Source: Shewanella carassii
GTDB lineage: Bacteria > Pseudomonadota > Gammaproteobacteria > Enterobacterales > Shewanellaceae
Length of the DNA: 64,000 nt
Direction of reading: 5' to 3'
Assembly: GCF_002777975.1 (NCBI RefSeq)
Contig: NZ_NGVS01000003.1
Coordinates: 61,955-125,954 of the forward strand
In this document: positions 20,398 through 28,594 of the stretch, in pieces
Layout of the letters: the number at the start of each line of letters is the position of its first letter
Numbering within the stretch: position 1 is the stretch's first letter
The notes under the pieces: model-generated
What the model was told of the DNA's origin: nothing
The model's database searches: none
What the model saw: only the letters and a program-made list of their open reading frames with translations
Made by a program: the position numbers and the translations under genes

Positions 20398-21399
20398 ATA
20401 GGCGTAAATCAGTTCGGCAAGGCACTGACCCACGGCCTTGTAACCGGCGGTTAGGCCTGCATCGTGGCATGCCGGGGCGCCTTCGGCCAGATGCAGATAG
20501 ACACTCGGGGTGTGGCGCGCCATATGGCTGACATAGTGGGCGGCATCCAACAGCGGAATACCGGCAACGGTTGAGGCACTGGAAGGCATCTGGGTTATGG
20601 CATCCAGATCCAGCTCTATGGCGACAGGTAGTCCCGTATGGCGCAGCTGGCGAGCGATGTCGCTCAGAGCCTGTTCCAAGCTCAGCTCGCGGCGTACCCA
20701 AATCTGCTGCAGGCTGTGCCAACTGCCTCCAAATGCCGTAAGTTGTTCCAGATTGGCTTCACTGTTTTTCAGTTCATGCAGCCCGAGCACGTGATAATGC
20801 CCCAGGGCGCCGTTGGCCGCCGCGTAACTGAAACCATTGCCACTGTGGCGGCCTTCCCGCAACCTGAAGTCTGAATGAGGATCCAGATTGACCGCCGCCA
20901 GCGGCTTGGATAATGCCGCCCGGGCGGCGCTAAGTATGCCAAAAGCGTTGTTGTGGCCACCGCCGATGACGATGGGCTCAAGTCCAGCGGCAAAAACCGG
21001 AGTTAGCGCCTCGATAACCTGCCGATCCAGCGACTCCACCTCTTGTCTGAGTTGCTGACAATCATTGGCAGCATTGGCAACCGGGGTGATCTCCCCTAGC
21101 AGCAGGCATTCTTCACCACTGAGAAAGCGGTTGGACTGCAGATTGAGCAGCGCCGGCAACATAGCATCAAAGGCCTGATTGGCACCACCTTGCCCCAGAT
21201 TGGCCCTGGGCCCAAGATCTTCCTTGATACCGATAATGGCAAAACGGGCGCCTGCGGCTTTGGCCTGAGTCAGTGCATCCATATAGCTTGCCGCGCCTGG
21301 CAGCAGGCGCACTTTCTGACCAAGGCGGGTTTCACCTTCTCTGGGGCTGAAAGATTGAGCCAGCTTGGCTTGCGTGATGGGGGAGAGCGGCAGTTCCAT
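20377..21399 (-). CDS. Formimidoylglutamase-like arginase/ureohydrolase family enzyme
   Basis: The 340-aa protein has the ureohydrolase fold. Metal-site motifs are GGGHNNAFG, AVNLDPHSDFR and AIELDLDAITQ, compared with the common GG(D/G)H(S/E), DAHxDxR and SxDxDxxDP. The Asp-x-His-x-Asp and Asp-x-Asp ligands remain but the surroundings differ. The likeliest activity is hydrolysis of N-formimino-L-glutamate to glutamate and formamide (last step of a histidine-degradation route), but no other hut gene is nearby, so agmatinase-like or other guanidino substrates are possible. AAGGGAT precedes the ATG at 21399; nine upstream residues of a longer frame were dropped. Confidence 0.75.
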   Translation of the reverse strand: MELPLSPITQAKLAQSFSPREGETRLGQKVRLLPGAASYMDALTQAKAAGARFAIIGIKEDLGPRANLGQGGANQAFDAMLPALLNLQSNRFLSGEECLLLGEITPVANAANDCQQLRQEVESLDRQVIEALTPVFAAGLEPIVIGGGHNNAFGILSAARAALSKPLAAVNLDPHSDFRLREGRHSGNGFSYAAANGALGHYHVLGLHELKNSEANLEQLTAFGGSWHSLQQIWVRRELSLEQALSDIARQLRHTGLPVAIELDLDAITQMPSSASTVAGIPLLDAAHYVSHMARHTPSVYLHLAEGAPACHDAGLTAGYKAVGQCLAELIYAYLQAKQV

Positions 21400-21470
21400 A
21401 GAATATCCCTTTCTCTGACGGGGCAAGAATAGTCTCTATTCTGGCCGAGGCTGAGCAAAAGGCAACAAAA

Positions 21471-21490
21471 AAGCCGGCGGAAGCCGGCTT
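21471..21490 (-). terminator. Terminator of rraA
   Basis: AAGCCGGC and GCCGGCTT pair over GGAA; on the minus strand the stem is followed by TTTTTTG, 18 bases past the rraA stop. Confidence 0.85.
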
Positions 21491-21507
21491 TAGTTCAACA
21501 GAGATTA

Positions 21508-21993
21508 TCAGTCGATATCTAAGGGTTCGGGAGAGAGGATCACCCCAGTGTTATCGGCGTAGATATGATCGCCCGGCAGGAAGGTGACACCACCGAAGTT
21601 CACCGGAATGTCCACTTCACCAATGGCATTGCCATCTGCACCAACAGGAATGGAGGCCAGAGCCTGGATACCTATATCCAGCTCTTCGAGGGCATCAACA
21701 TCGCGCACGCTACCGTAAACGATAATGCCTTCCCAGTTGTTATTGACCGCAACCTCGGCAATCGAGGCATCGATCAGAGCCCGGCGCAGAGAACCCCCGC
21801 CGTCTACCAGCAGAACCTTTCCTTCACCATCGTCCTGCAATACATCGAGAATGAGGCCGTTGTCTTCGAAACACTTGATGGTGCTAATGGAGCCGCCAAA
21901 TGAACTACAGCCACCGTAGTTGCTGAACATAGGCTCGACGACATCGACAACATCCAGGTACATGTCACAAAGTTCTGAGGTGTTGTATTCCAT
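21508..21993 (-). CDS. rraA: Ribonuclease E activity regulator RraA
   Basis: The 161-aa trimeric protein is of the RraA/HMG-aldolase-like fold and in E. coli binds RNase E and the degradosome helicase to dampen RNA decay. It reads [56 protein letters not shown] and [12 protein letters not shown], closely matching the E. coli protein in length and order. AGGAG precedes the ATG. It is monocistronic, with its own terminator. RhlB, also encoded here, is one of its known partners. Confidence 0.95.
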   Translation of the reverse strand: MEYNTSELCDMYLDVVDVVEPMFSNYGGCSSFGGSISTIKCFEDNGLILDVLQDDGEGKVLLVDGGGSLRRALIDASIAEVAVNNNWEGIIVYGSVRDVDALEELDIGIQALASIPVGADGNAIGEVDIPVNFGGVTFLPGDHIYADNTGVILSPEPLDID

Positions 21994-22327
21994 ATTTACA
22001 CTCCTGTTGAACCGCAGGGTCTGACAAGACCGCGGGATAACGCACTAAATGCCAGTATATAAGGGATTCTTGAAAAGAAAAGTGTTATCAATCACGGTAT
22101 TGCTGGATTTTCTCTCCGTTAACATTTGCGTGGTAATATTTCGTAACTCCTGTCTATATATGCAGCGTTTTTTGATGTGAGTCATTAAATAACGTATTTT
22201 TATTACAACTCTGTTGTGACTTTTGTTAGCATTGGTGCCATTCAAACTTACTTAACTTTAACCTGCTTTAGGGGCACGGATCCCCCGTCAGGCTTACGGA
22301 TGGCAGAGAGCCTGAATGAGGTGCCTT
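21994..22327. other. Divergent intergenic region, rraA and YgjV-like gene
   Basis: About 334 bases without a convincing gene. The first 250 are AT-rich and must hold the two divergent promoters. The last 60 form the two-hairpin leader recorded separately. Confidence 0.6.
22271..22315 (+). promoter_or_regulatory. Two-hairpin 5' leader with repeated ACGGAT loops
   Basis: Hairpin 1: GGGG (22271-22274) pairs with CCCC (22282-22285), loop CACGGAT. Hairpin 2: TCAGGCT (22288-22294) pairs with AGCCTGA (22309-22315), loop starting TACGGAT. ACGGAT thus occurs in both loops exactly 20 bases apart, three bases before a TGAGG ribosome site for the gene at 22328. The layout recalls tandem ACGR-loop hairpins of guanidine-II riboswitches, but the loops here are larger than the closed tetraloops of that class. 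A regulatory role is inferred. Confidence 0.35.
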
Positions 22328-22570
22328 ATGGAAGCTCTTAACACAATTGAAATTATTGGCTATTTTGCCTCCATCATGGTGGCCATTTCTCTGATGATGA
22401 AGGACATCATCTGGCTGCGTTGGATCAACTTTACCGGTTGTACCCTGTTTGTGATTTACGGTGCCGCTATTTCTGCCTGGCCAGTAGCAGGGATGAACGC
22501 CTTTGTGGCCTGTATTAACATCTATCATTTGATCAAAATCTATCGCGGTCGGGCTACTGTCACCGCCTGA
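22328..22570 (+). CDS. Small YgjV-like inner-membrane protein
   Basis: This 80-aa protein is almost entirely hydrophobic, with three predicted membrane helices (about residues 5-25, 33-50 and 55-72): IEIIGYFASIMVAISLMMKD, LRWINFTGCTLFVIYGAAI and VAGMNAFVACINIYHLIKIY. The pattern G-[YW]-x-[AS]-S-x-x-x-x-x-S-x-x-x-x-D and LRxxNxxG is that of short YgjV-type proteins and recalls a half-length PQ-loop/SWEET-like module. Function is unknown. I take ATG 22328 because TGAGG lies just upstream; a 12-base longer frame is not better. It is preceded by the unusual two-hairpin leader and stands alone. Confidence 0.65.
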   Translation: MEALNTIEIIGYFASIMVAISLMMKDIIWLRWINFTGCTLFVIYGAAISAWPVAGMNAFVACINIYHLIKIYRGRATVTA

Positions 22571-22691
22571 TGTCATAAAAGCTTAGGGCAGGTGTCACCT
22601 GTCCGTCACACCCCTTGACTAGGCTCTTTACTGCTACACAGGTTGGAGCCCTTGCCCCGGCTCCTTACTGTCCACAGAAGGAGCCTCAGCC

Positions 22692-23204
22692 ATGTTTACC
22701 TACCTTGCTGAACTCGATCTTCGAACCTTTCGCGCGCTGACACAATTTGGCCGCAAATATGACTTGGAAACCTGTGCCCTGAAGTTGTCTGCATCGGGTA
22801 ATGGTCCGCTTTACCTGTGTCTGGCGCTGCTCATGTTGCTGGAGCAGGATGGGTCGCGTTTCTTCGCCTTGTTGCTGTTGGCGTACGCTGTGGAATTGCC
22901 TTTGTACCTGCTGCTGAAAAATGCCATTCGCCGTAAACGCCCATGCCATCAGGTTATGGTGGGCTTCAGGGCCAGCTTTGAGCCCTCTGACAAATTCAGT
23001 CTGCCGTCCGGCCATACGGCGGGTGCCTTCGTGTTCGCCAGTGCGGTATGGCAAATTTACCCGCAGCTGGCAGTGCCGGCATTTATCTGGGCTGGCCTGG
23101 TTGGGGTTTCCAGAGTGTTTCTCGGTGTTCATTACCCTCTCGATATCTTGGCCGGTGCCCTTTTGGGCAGCAGTGCCACTCTCATAGCAGTAGTTTGGAT
23201 ATAA
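22692..23204 (+). CDS. PAP2-family membrane phosphatase
   Basis: The 170-aa membrane protein has the three PAP2 acid phosphatase motifs: KNAIRRKRP (K-x6-RP, about 77-85), LPSGHT (about 101-106) and SRVFLGVHYPLDI (SR-x5-H-x3-D, about 136-148). Four or more hydrophobic segments place these residues on the periplasmic side. Family members dephosphorylate phosphatidic acid, phosphatidylglycerol phosphate or undecaprenyl diphosphate; the substrate is not clear here. AGAAGGAG is the ribosome site. Only 9 bases separate it from the glycosyltransferase gene, so the two are probably an operon acting on a lipid-linked intermediate. Confidence 0.85.
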   Translation: MFTYLAELDLRTFRALTQFGRKYDLETCALKLSASGNGPLYLCLALLMLLEQDGSRFFALLLLAYAVELPLYLLLKNAIRRKRPCHQVMVGFRASFEPSDKFSLPSGHTAGAFVFASAVWQIYPQLAVPAFIWAGLVGVSRVFLGVHYPLDILAGALLGSSATLIAVVWI

Positions 23205-23213
23205 GGACTATCA

Positions 23214-24308
23214 ATGCGGATACTTTACGGCATTCAAGGCACAGGGAATGGCCATTTGAGTCGCGCCAGAGTAGTAGCCAAAGCCTTGGCAAAGCACGAT
23301 ATTCAGGTTGATTATTTCTTCAGTGGTCGCCAGCCGGAGCAGTTTTTTGATATGCAGGCCTTCGGCGATTACCGAGTCTGTGCCGGGCTGACTTTTGTGA
23401 CTCAAAAGGGACGGGTCAGCATCCCCAAGACAGTGATGCACAATTCCGCCATTGAGCTTTGGCGGGACATTCGCGAATTGGATCTCAGTGGCTATGATCT
23501 CTTGCTCAATGACTTTGAGCCGGTTTCGGCTTGGGCCGCCAGGCGTCAGGGAGTGCCCAGTATAAGCATCAGCCATCAGGCTTCCCTCAGATATCCGGTG
23601 CCCAAAGTAGCAAACTCCTGGTTCAATAACTGGTTGCTGGAGAACTTTGCCCCGGTGGATCAGGCATTGGGGTGTCACTGGCATCACTTTGGTTATCCGA
23701 TATTGCCGCCCTTTGTCGATGTCAGTCGCTGCGCCGTGGAACATTCGCACGATATTTTGGTGTATCTGCCGTTTGAGAGCCCACAAGCTATTGCCGAATT
23801 GTTGCACCCTTTCCATGACTACCGTTTTATGGTGTATCACAGCCAGGCGGCGCCAGTTGCTTTACCTGAGCATATTCTGTGGCATGGTTTTGATCGTGAA
23901 GGCTTCAAGGCCGATCTCGCCAGTTGCGGTGGGGTGATAGCCAATGCCGGATTTGAACTGGCCAGTGAAGCCCTGACCTTGGGTAAAAAGCTCTTGGTTA
24001 AACCCTTGCTTGGGCAGTTTGAACAGCTGTCGAATGTGGCCGCCCTGGAGCTGCTGGCAGCGGCCGACAGCATGATGACGCTGGAGCCGCAAACGGTGAA
24101 ACGTTGGCTCAAACGGGGTAGCCCTGAGCCGATTAACTACCCGGATGTGGGCGATCTGCTGGTGCCTTGGCTGTTGGCAGGCAATTGGCAGGACAGTCAA
24201 TCGCTGTGCCGGGAGCTGTGGCAGCAGGTGACATTACCCGACACCTGGTTTTCCAAGCAGGATGCCAGGGCGCTCAGCGGACTGCCTTTGGGCTCGCTGA
24301 TCCGCTAG
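23214..24308 (+). CDS. MurG/UDP-glycosyltransferase-like protein
   Basis: The 364-aa protein has a GT-B-type layout: N-terminal MRILYGIQGTGNGHLSRARVV, with the G-x-G-H-x-x-R loop seen in MurG-like enzymes, and a C-terminal half with GGVIANAGFELASEALTLGKKLLVKPL, the donor-binding region with the AGF-x-x-x-[SE]EA pattern. It resembles the uncharacterised MJ1255/VC2487 family of putative glycosyltransferases. No membrane helix is obvious, so it is probably cytosolic or peripheral. AAGGA lies before the ATG. The preceding PAP2 phosphatase gene suggests a glycolipid pathway; donor and acceptor are unknown. Confidence 0.8.
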   Translation: MRILYGIQGTGNGHLSRARVVAKALAKHDIQVDYFFSGRQPEQFFDMQAFGDYRVCAGLTFVTQKGRVSIPKTVMHNSAIELWRDIRELDLSGYDLLLNDFEPVSAWAARRQGVPSISISHQASLRYPVPKVANSWFNNWLLENFAPVDQALGCHWHHFGYPILPPFVDVSRCAVEHSHDILVYLPFESPQAIAELLHPFHDYRFMVYHSQAAPVALPEHILWHGFDREGFKADLASCGGVIANAGFELASEALTLGKKLLVKPLLGQFEQLSNVAALELLAAADSMMTLEPQTVKRWLKRGSPEPINYPDVGDLLVPWLLAGNWQDSQSLCRELWQQVTLPDTWFSKQDARALSGLPLGSLIR

Positions 24309-24351
24309 CAAAGGTACGAATAACTCCTCGCGGAATTTGTTCGCATCTTCC

Positions 24352-24732
24352 TCAGTTATATTTGATATTCATGCTGATCAGGGCTTCACGGCTGCCCTTT
24401 TCGGCACGCAATCGCGCCAAATACTGTTCCCAGAGTTCAGTTTGTTGGGTGCAGAGCTGGTGCAGTATCTGCCAGGAATAGAGGCCGGTATCATGGCCGT
24501 CGTCGAAGACCAGTTTCACCGCATAATTGCCGACCGGCTCGATGGCGCTGATATTGACCTCTTTCTTGTGAGTCACCAGCTTGGGGTTGCCATGGCCGTG
24601 AACTTCGGCCGACGGAGAGTGAACCCGCAGAAATTCGCAGCTCAGCTGATACTGACTACCATCATCGAAGCCTATCTCGAGCAGTTTGGATTTACGCTTC
24701 AGTTTCAGTGATGTGACTTGAGGGTGACTCAT
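24352..24732 (-). CDS. DUF971 family protein
   Basis: The 126-aa protein contains the DUF971 / gamma-butyrobetaine-hydroxylase N-terminal-like domain: VTSLKLKRKSKLLEIGFDDG, LSCEFLRVHSPSAEV, ISAIEPVGNYAVKLVFDDGHDTGLYSWQIL. The Trp-x-x-Leu near the end of that domain is typical. Stand-alone bacterial members sometimes occur near HslUV or iron-sulfur protein genes; neither is here. It stands alone, convergent with the glycosyltransferase gene, 43 bases apart. Function unknown. Confidence 0.85.
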   Translation of the reverse strand: MSHPQVTSLKLKRKSKLLEIGFDDGSQYQLSCEFLRVHSPSAEVHGHGNPKLVTHKKEVNISAIEPVGNYAVKLVFDDGHDTGLYSWQILHQLCTQQTELWEQYLARLRAEKGSREALISMNIKYN

Positions 24733-24846
24733 GGGAACTCCATTGTATCCGGCGTTGCTGTGTATCTGCTTATTCTATGTCAGAGCGCTTGGGCTGTGCA
24801 CCCCGATGGATGAGAGCTGACACACATTAATGGTGGCAAAAAATAG

Positions 24847-24865
24847 CGGCCGCATGCAGCGGCCG
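24847..24865 (-). terminator. Terminator of fre
   Basis: CGGCCGC and GCGGCCG pair over ATGCA; on the minus strand CTATTTTTTG follows, 22 bases past the fre stop. Confidence 0.85.
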
Positions 24866-24887
24866 TGATTGATAATGGGGGAATAAC

Positions 24888-25586
24888 CTATTTGATAAAG
24901 GCGAAGGCATCGCCGTAGAGGTGGGCTTCATCCAGTCCCATCTCGCGGAATTGTTCGCGCGCAGCCCCGACCATGTCGAAACGACCGGCAATATAGATGT
25001 CATAGCCCACCAGGCTGACAAAGTCTGAACGTATCTGCGCCAGTAGATTGGCTTGTTTCCCAGCCCAACCGGCCTCTGCCTGCTCTACGACCGGCACGAA
25101 ATGTAACCAGGGGTATGTTTGCTGCCACTCTCTGGCGATGGCTTCGTAGTACATGGCTTCTGGGTTGCGGCAGCCCCAATAGAGCAGGGTTTCCACCTTT
25201 TGCCCCAAGGCGATTTGCTGCTCCACCAGGCTCTTGATATAGGAGAAACCTGTACCACCGGCAATCAAGAGCCTAGGCCTGACACTCTGGTGCCTGAGGA
25301 AGGCTTCGCCGCCCGGGGCTTCGATATCGATATGGCTGCTGTTTCTCAGCCGCTCGACCACCTGCATGGGGTAGTTTTCACTGACGGCCGCACCTATGTG
25401 AAGTTCTATGAGTTCGCTGCCTGGAGCCGAAGCTATGGAGAAAGAACGTTTGTCTTTCTCATCCATTACTACACGCAGGTACTGACCGGCCTTGAACTCC
25501 AGCGGTTTTTCGGGGCGCAGCAATACTTGGTACACAGCGTCATTGAATGGGGCAATTTTCTCTATCTTACAGCGGATACTATTCAT
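24888..25586 (-). CDS. fre: NAD(P)H-flavin reductase
   Basis: The 232-aa cytosolic reductase transfers hydride from NAD(P)H to free flavins. The N-terminal FAD/flavin-binding barrel has FKAGQYLRVVMDEKDKRSFSIASAP (the R-x-[FY]-S-x-A motif), and the C-terminal nucleotide-binding domain has LLIAGGTGFSYIKSLV and the YIAGRFDMVGAARE region. It matches Fre/LuxG in length. In E. coli fre follows ubiD, the same pairing as here (67-base gap). Reduced FMN from Fre could feed the prenyl-FMN cofactor used by UbiD. Confidence 0.93.
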   Translation of the reverse strand: MNSIRCKIEKIAPFNDAVYQVLLRPEKPLEFKAGQYLRVVMDEKDKRSFSIASAPGSELIELHIGAAVSENYPMQVVERLRNSSHIDIEAPGGEAFLRHQSVRPRLLIAGGTGFSYIKSLVEQQIALGQKVETLLYWGCRNPEAMYYEAIAREWQQTYPWLHFVPVVEQAEAGWAGKQANLLAQIRSDFVSLVGYDIYIAGRFDMVGAAREQFREMGLDEAHLYGDAFAFIK

Positions 25587-25653
25587 CGAACTTCCTTTTT
25601 TACCTCTCTGTTGAAGGCTTATTTTTAGTTTCGGTTTAAAGCAGTCATTGTGA

Positions 25654-27135
25654 TTAAAGGGTCGCTTGGTCTTCTATGCCCAACTGTTCCCAAATCTCGT
25701 CCACTCGCTGTTTAACCTCTTGATCCATCACTATGGGGGTGCCCCATTCGCGGTTGGTTTCACCTTCCCATTTATTGGTGGCATCTAGGCCCATCTTGGA
25801 TCCCAGCCCTGCCACGGGCGAAGCGAAATCCAGATAGTCAATGGGGGTGTTGTCTATCATCACAGTGTCGCGGCTGGGATCCATCCGAGTGGTTATGGCC
25901 CAGATAACGTCCTGCCAGTCGCGGCAATTCACGTCTTCATCGACTATGACAATAAACTTGGTATACATAAACTGACGCAGGAAAGACCAGGCTCCCATCA
26001 TCACCCGCTTGGCATGGCCGGGATATTGTTTGCGGATGGAGATCACCGCCATCCGGTAGGAACACCCCTCCGGAGGCAGGTAGAAGTCAACGATTTCCGG
26101 GTACTGCTTGCGCAGGATAGGAACGAAGACCTCATTGAGTGCTACCCCGAGCATGGCCGGTTCATCCGGTGGCCTTCCCGTGTAGGTGCTGTGGTAGATG
26201 GCGTCTTTTCTGTGGCTGATATGAGTTACGGTAAACACAGGGAAGCTGTCGGTTTCATTGTAGTAACCTGTGTGGTCACCGTAGGGGCCTTCCACCGCCA
26301 TCTCTTCGGGATCGATATAACCTTCGAGAATGATTTCGCTGGTGGCCGGTACTTCCAGATCGCAACTCAAGGCCTTGACCACTTCGGTGCGCTCACCGCG
26401 CAGCAGTCCGGCAAAAGCATATTCACTCATGGCATCGGGGACTGGAGTTACGGCGCCGAGGATGGTGACAGGGTCGCTGCCCAGCGCCACTACCACGGGA
26501 TATTTTTCACCTGGGTGCTGCTGCTTAAAGTCGGCAAAGTCCAATGCGCCGCCTCTGTGTGACAACCAGCGCATGATTAGCTTGTTCTTGCCCAGCAGTT
26601 GTTGGCGGTAGATCCCCAGATTCTGGCGTTTCTGTCTCGGCCCCTTGGTGATGGTCAAACCCCAGGTCACCAGCGGTGCAACATCGCCGGGCCAGCAGTG
26701 CTGAATGGGCAGGGCGGTCAGGTCGACCTGATCGCCTTGCAACACCACCTCTTGGCAAGGGGCGTTACGCACTGTTTTGGGCGGCATGTTCAGTGCTTGC
26801 TTGAACATGGGGATCTTGGCAATAGCATCCTTGAAGCCCCTGGGGGGCTCGGGCTCCTTGAGAAACGCCAGCAGTTCGCCCACGTCTCGCAGCGCCATGG
26901 GATCATCTTTACCCAGTGCCATGGCGACCCGTTTCGGAGTCCCGAAGAGGTTAACCAGCACAGGCATTTGTTTGCCCTTGGGGTTTTCAAACAGCAGGGC
27001 CGGGCCACCGGCGCGCAGCACCCGGTCGGCTATCTCGGTCATTTCAAGATAAGGATCAACCGGATAGCTGATACGCTTGAGCTCACCCTGACTCTCAAGG
27101 TGATCGATAAAACTGCGTAAATCCTTAAAACTCAT
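25654..27135 (-). CDS. ubiD: 4-hydroxy-3-polyprenylbenzoate decarboxylase UbiD
   Basis: The 493-aa prenyl-FMN-dependent decarboxylase of ubiquinone biosynthesis needs UbiX (not in the window). Family features include [82 protein letters not shown] and the late [18 protein letters not shown]. Length matches E. coli UbiD (497 aa). I start at MSFKDLR (27135), with GGAGG upstream; the longer frame adds 19 residues that fall in the promoter. fre follows on the same strand. Confidence 0.96.
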   Translation of the reverse strand: MSFKDLRSFIDHLESQGELKRISYPVDPYLEMTEIADRVLRAGGPALLFENPKGKQMPVLVNLFGTPKRVAMALGKDDPMALRDVGELLAFLKEPEPPRGFKDAIAKIPMFKQALNMPPKTVRNAPCQEVVLQGDQVDLTALPIQHCWPGDVAPLVTWGLTITKGPRQKRQNLGIYRQQLLGKNKLIMRWLSHRGGALDFADFKQQHPGEKYPVVVALGSDPVTILGAVTPVPDAMSEYAFAGLLRGERTEVVKALSCDLEVPATSEIILEGYIDPEEMAVEGPYGDHTGYYNETDSFPVFTVTHISHRKDAIYHSTYTGRPPDEPAMLGVALNEVFVPILRKQYPEIVDFYLPPEGCSYRMAVISIRKQYPGHAKRVMMGAWSFLRQFMYTKFIVIVDEDVNCRDWQDVIWAITTRMDPSRDTVMIDNTPIDYLDFASPVAGLGSKMGLDATNKWEGETNREWGTPIVMDQEVKQRVDEIWEQLGIEDQATL

Positions 27136-27346
27136 GTGGAAATAGCCTCCGCTGCCGAATGCATTAATGGCGCGCACTATAGCATTAATCATAGCGGTGG
27201 TTAACTGTTAAGCTTTAATCCTTAAGCTTCAGAGATCTTGTGTGCCTATATGTTTATTTGGGGCTGAAGACTCCTCTGGTCCCAGATGAAACCAAGCGCT
27301 AGGCGTAGTAGCATGCAAGCAGTGGGCCTTGAAGCCTGGAGGCTAT

Positions 27347-27856
27347 ATGAAACGAGCTATTTTCCTGAGTCTGATACTGATGAGTTTGCCACTGTTGGCT
27401 GCTGCCGGAGATAACTCCCATGCCGAGCGCCACTATCAAAGGGATATTCATAGAGAAGATTATAACCGTCACCATAACCATGGCTCTAGGAGTCACTGGG
27501 GCCTGTATTGGGGCGTCAATAATCCCTGGCTATCGCCCTGGCGCTATGACCCGTGGAATCGCTGGCAGTGGGATGAACCTTGGTACAGAGATCGCTGGCA
27601 GCGCCCCTATGTATATCGCAGGCAACCCAAGCCGGAGCCTGTGGTGGTTGCGCCACCGCAGCGATTCACGACTCACTTCGAAACCTTGGCGGACACCGAG
27701 AGTCGCGCCAGCCTACCGGCCAACACCAGGGTGATACAACAAGGTAATCGCACCTTGTATCAATGGCAGGGCAAGACTTATCAATTTGACTGGCAAAGCC
27801 AAACCTATCGGCCTCTGCCGCAGTCCCCATCTGAAGTTGGAGAGCAAAACAAATGA
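27347..27856 (+). CDS. Secreted His/Trp/Arg-rich protein of unknown function
   Basis: This 169-aa protein has a clear signal peptide (MKRAIFLSLILMSLPLLAAAG). The mature N-terminal half is rich in His, Arg, Trp and Tyr with repeated short units (HHNHGSRSH, NNPWLSPWRYDPWNRW, DEPWYRDRW) and the second half has a proline-rich hinge (PKPEPVVVAPP) and a small beta-like region ending in GKTYQFDWQSQTYRPLP. Metal binding or envelope attachment is possible from composition only. GGAGG stands 4 nt before the ATG at 27347. Its stop overlaps the SDR start (ATGA), so the two are co-translated. Confidence 0.65.
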   Translation: MKRAIFLSLILMSLPLLAAAGDNSHAERHYQRDIHREDYNRHHNHGSRSHWGLYWGVNNPWLSPWRYDPWNRWQWDEPWYRDRWQRPYVYRRQPKPEPVVVAPPQRFTTHFETLADTESRASLPANTRVIQQGNRTLYQWQGKTYQFDWQSQTYRPLPQSPSEVGEQNK

Positions 27857-28515
27857 AATTGATCACCGGAGCCAGCAGTGGCTTGGGGGCCGCGCTGGCG
27901 AGGCGCTATCATACTGAAGGTGAGTCCTTACTGTTAACCGGCCGCAGTGAACAGAGGTTGCAGCAACTGGCGGCAGAGTTGCCCGGTGTCAGTTGCCAAG
28001 CCACAGATTTAACCAATCCGAGCGCGATTGAGGCTCTGCTCGACACTTTGGGCGAGGCCCCCGAAATGCTGCTGCACTGTGCCGGCAGCGGTCGCTTCGG
28101 TAACCTGGAAACTCAGTCACCGGCCGAGATCAAGAGCCTTATCGACAATAATCTGTTGTCTACTCTATTGCTGCTCAGAGCCATGCTAGCTCGTTGGCGG
28201 CAAGAGAGCATGACACTGGTGATTGTCATGTCTACCGCGGCGCTGCAACCCAAGGCCGAAGAGAGCAGTTACTGCGCGGTAAAGTGGGCCGTCAGAGGCA
28301 TGTTGGAGTCCTTACGCTTGGAACTCAAAGGCAGCAAAATAAAACTGATAGCCGTCTACCCCGGTGGAATGGCAACCGGTTTTTGGCCCAGCAGCGGTAA
28401 GTTGGTGGATACATCGAGTTTTATGACGGCCGATGAAGCGGCAATCATGTTAAGCAACGCCTTACAAAACTGCGATCACGGCTATGTTTCGGATATCACC
28501 CTGACCCGGGGCTAG
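27853..28515 (+). CDS. Short-chain dehydrogenase/reductase
   Basis: The 220-aa classical-type SDR has the Rossmann glycine motif ITGASSGLGAALA (G-x3-G-x-G) at the extreme N-terminus, LHCAGSG in place of the usual NNAG, a serine in VIVMSTAA and the catalytic YCAVK (Tyr-x3-Lys). NADP(H) preference is likely from TGRSEQ after the second strand. The substrate is unknown. The start overlaps the stop of the secreted protein gene. No membrane segment is seen. Confidence 0.88.
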   Translation: MKLITGASSGLGAALARRYHTEGESLLLTGRSEQRLQQLAAELPGVSCQATDLTNPSAIEALLDTLGEAPEMLLHCAGSGRFGNLETQSPAEIKSLIDNNLLSTLLLLRAMLARWRQESMTLVIVMSTAALQPKAEESSYCAVKWAVRGMLESLRLELKGSKIKLIAVYPGGMATGFWPSSGKLVDTSSFMTADEAAIMLSNALQNCDHGYVSDITLTRG

Positions 28516-28594
28516 GATACATAGTTAACAGTTAAAAAAGATTTTGCACTGTGAGTCGGGGCCGCCAAGAAGTAACACAGCCAAGGGAGGCGCT

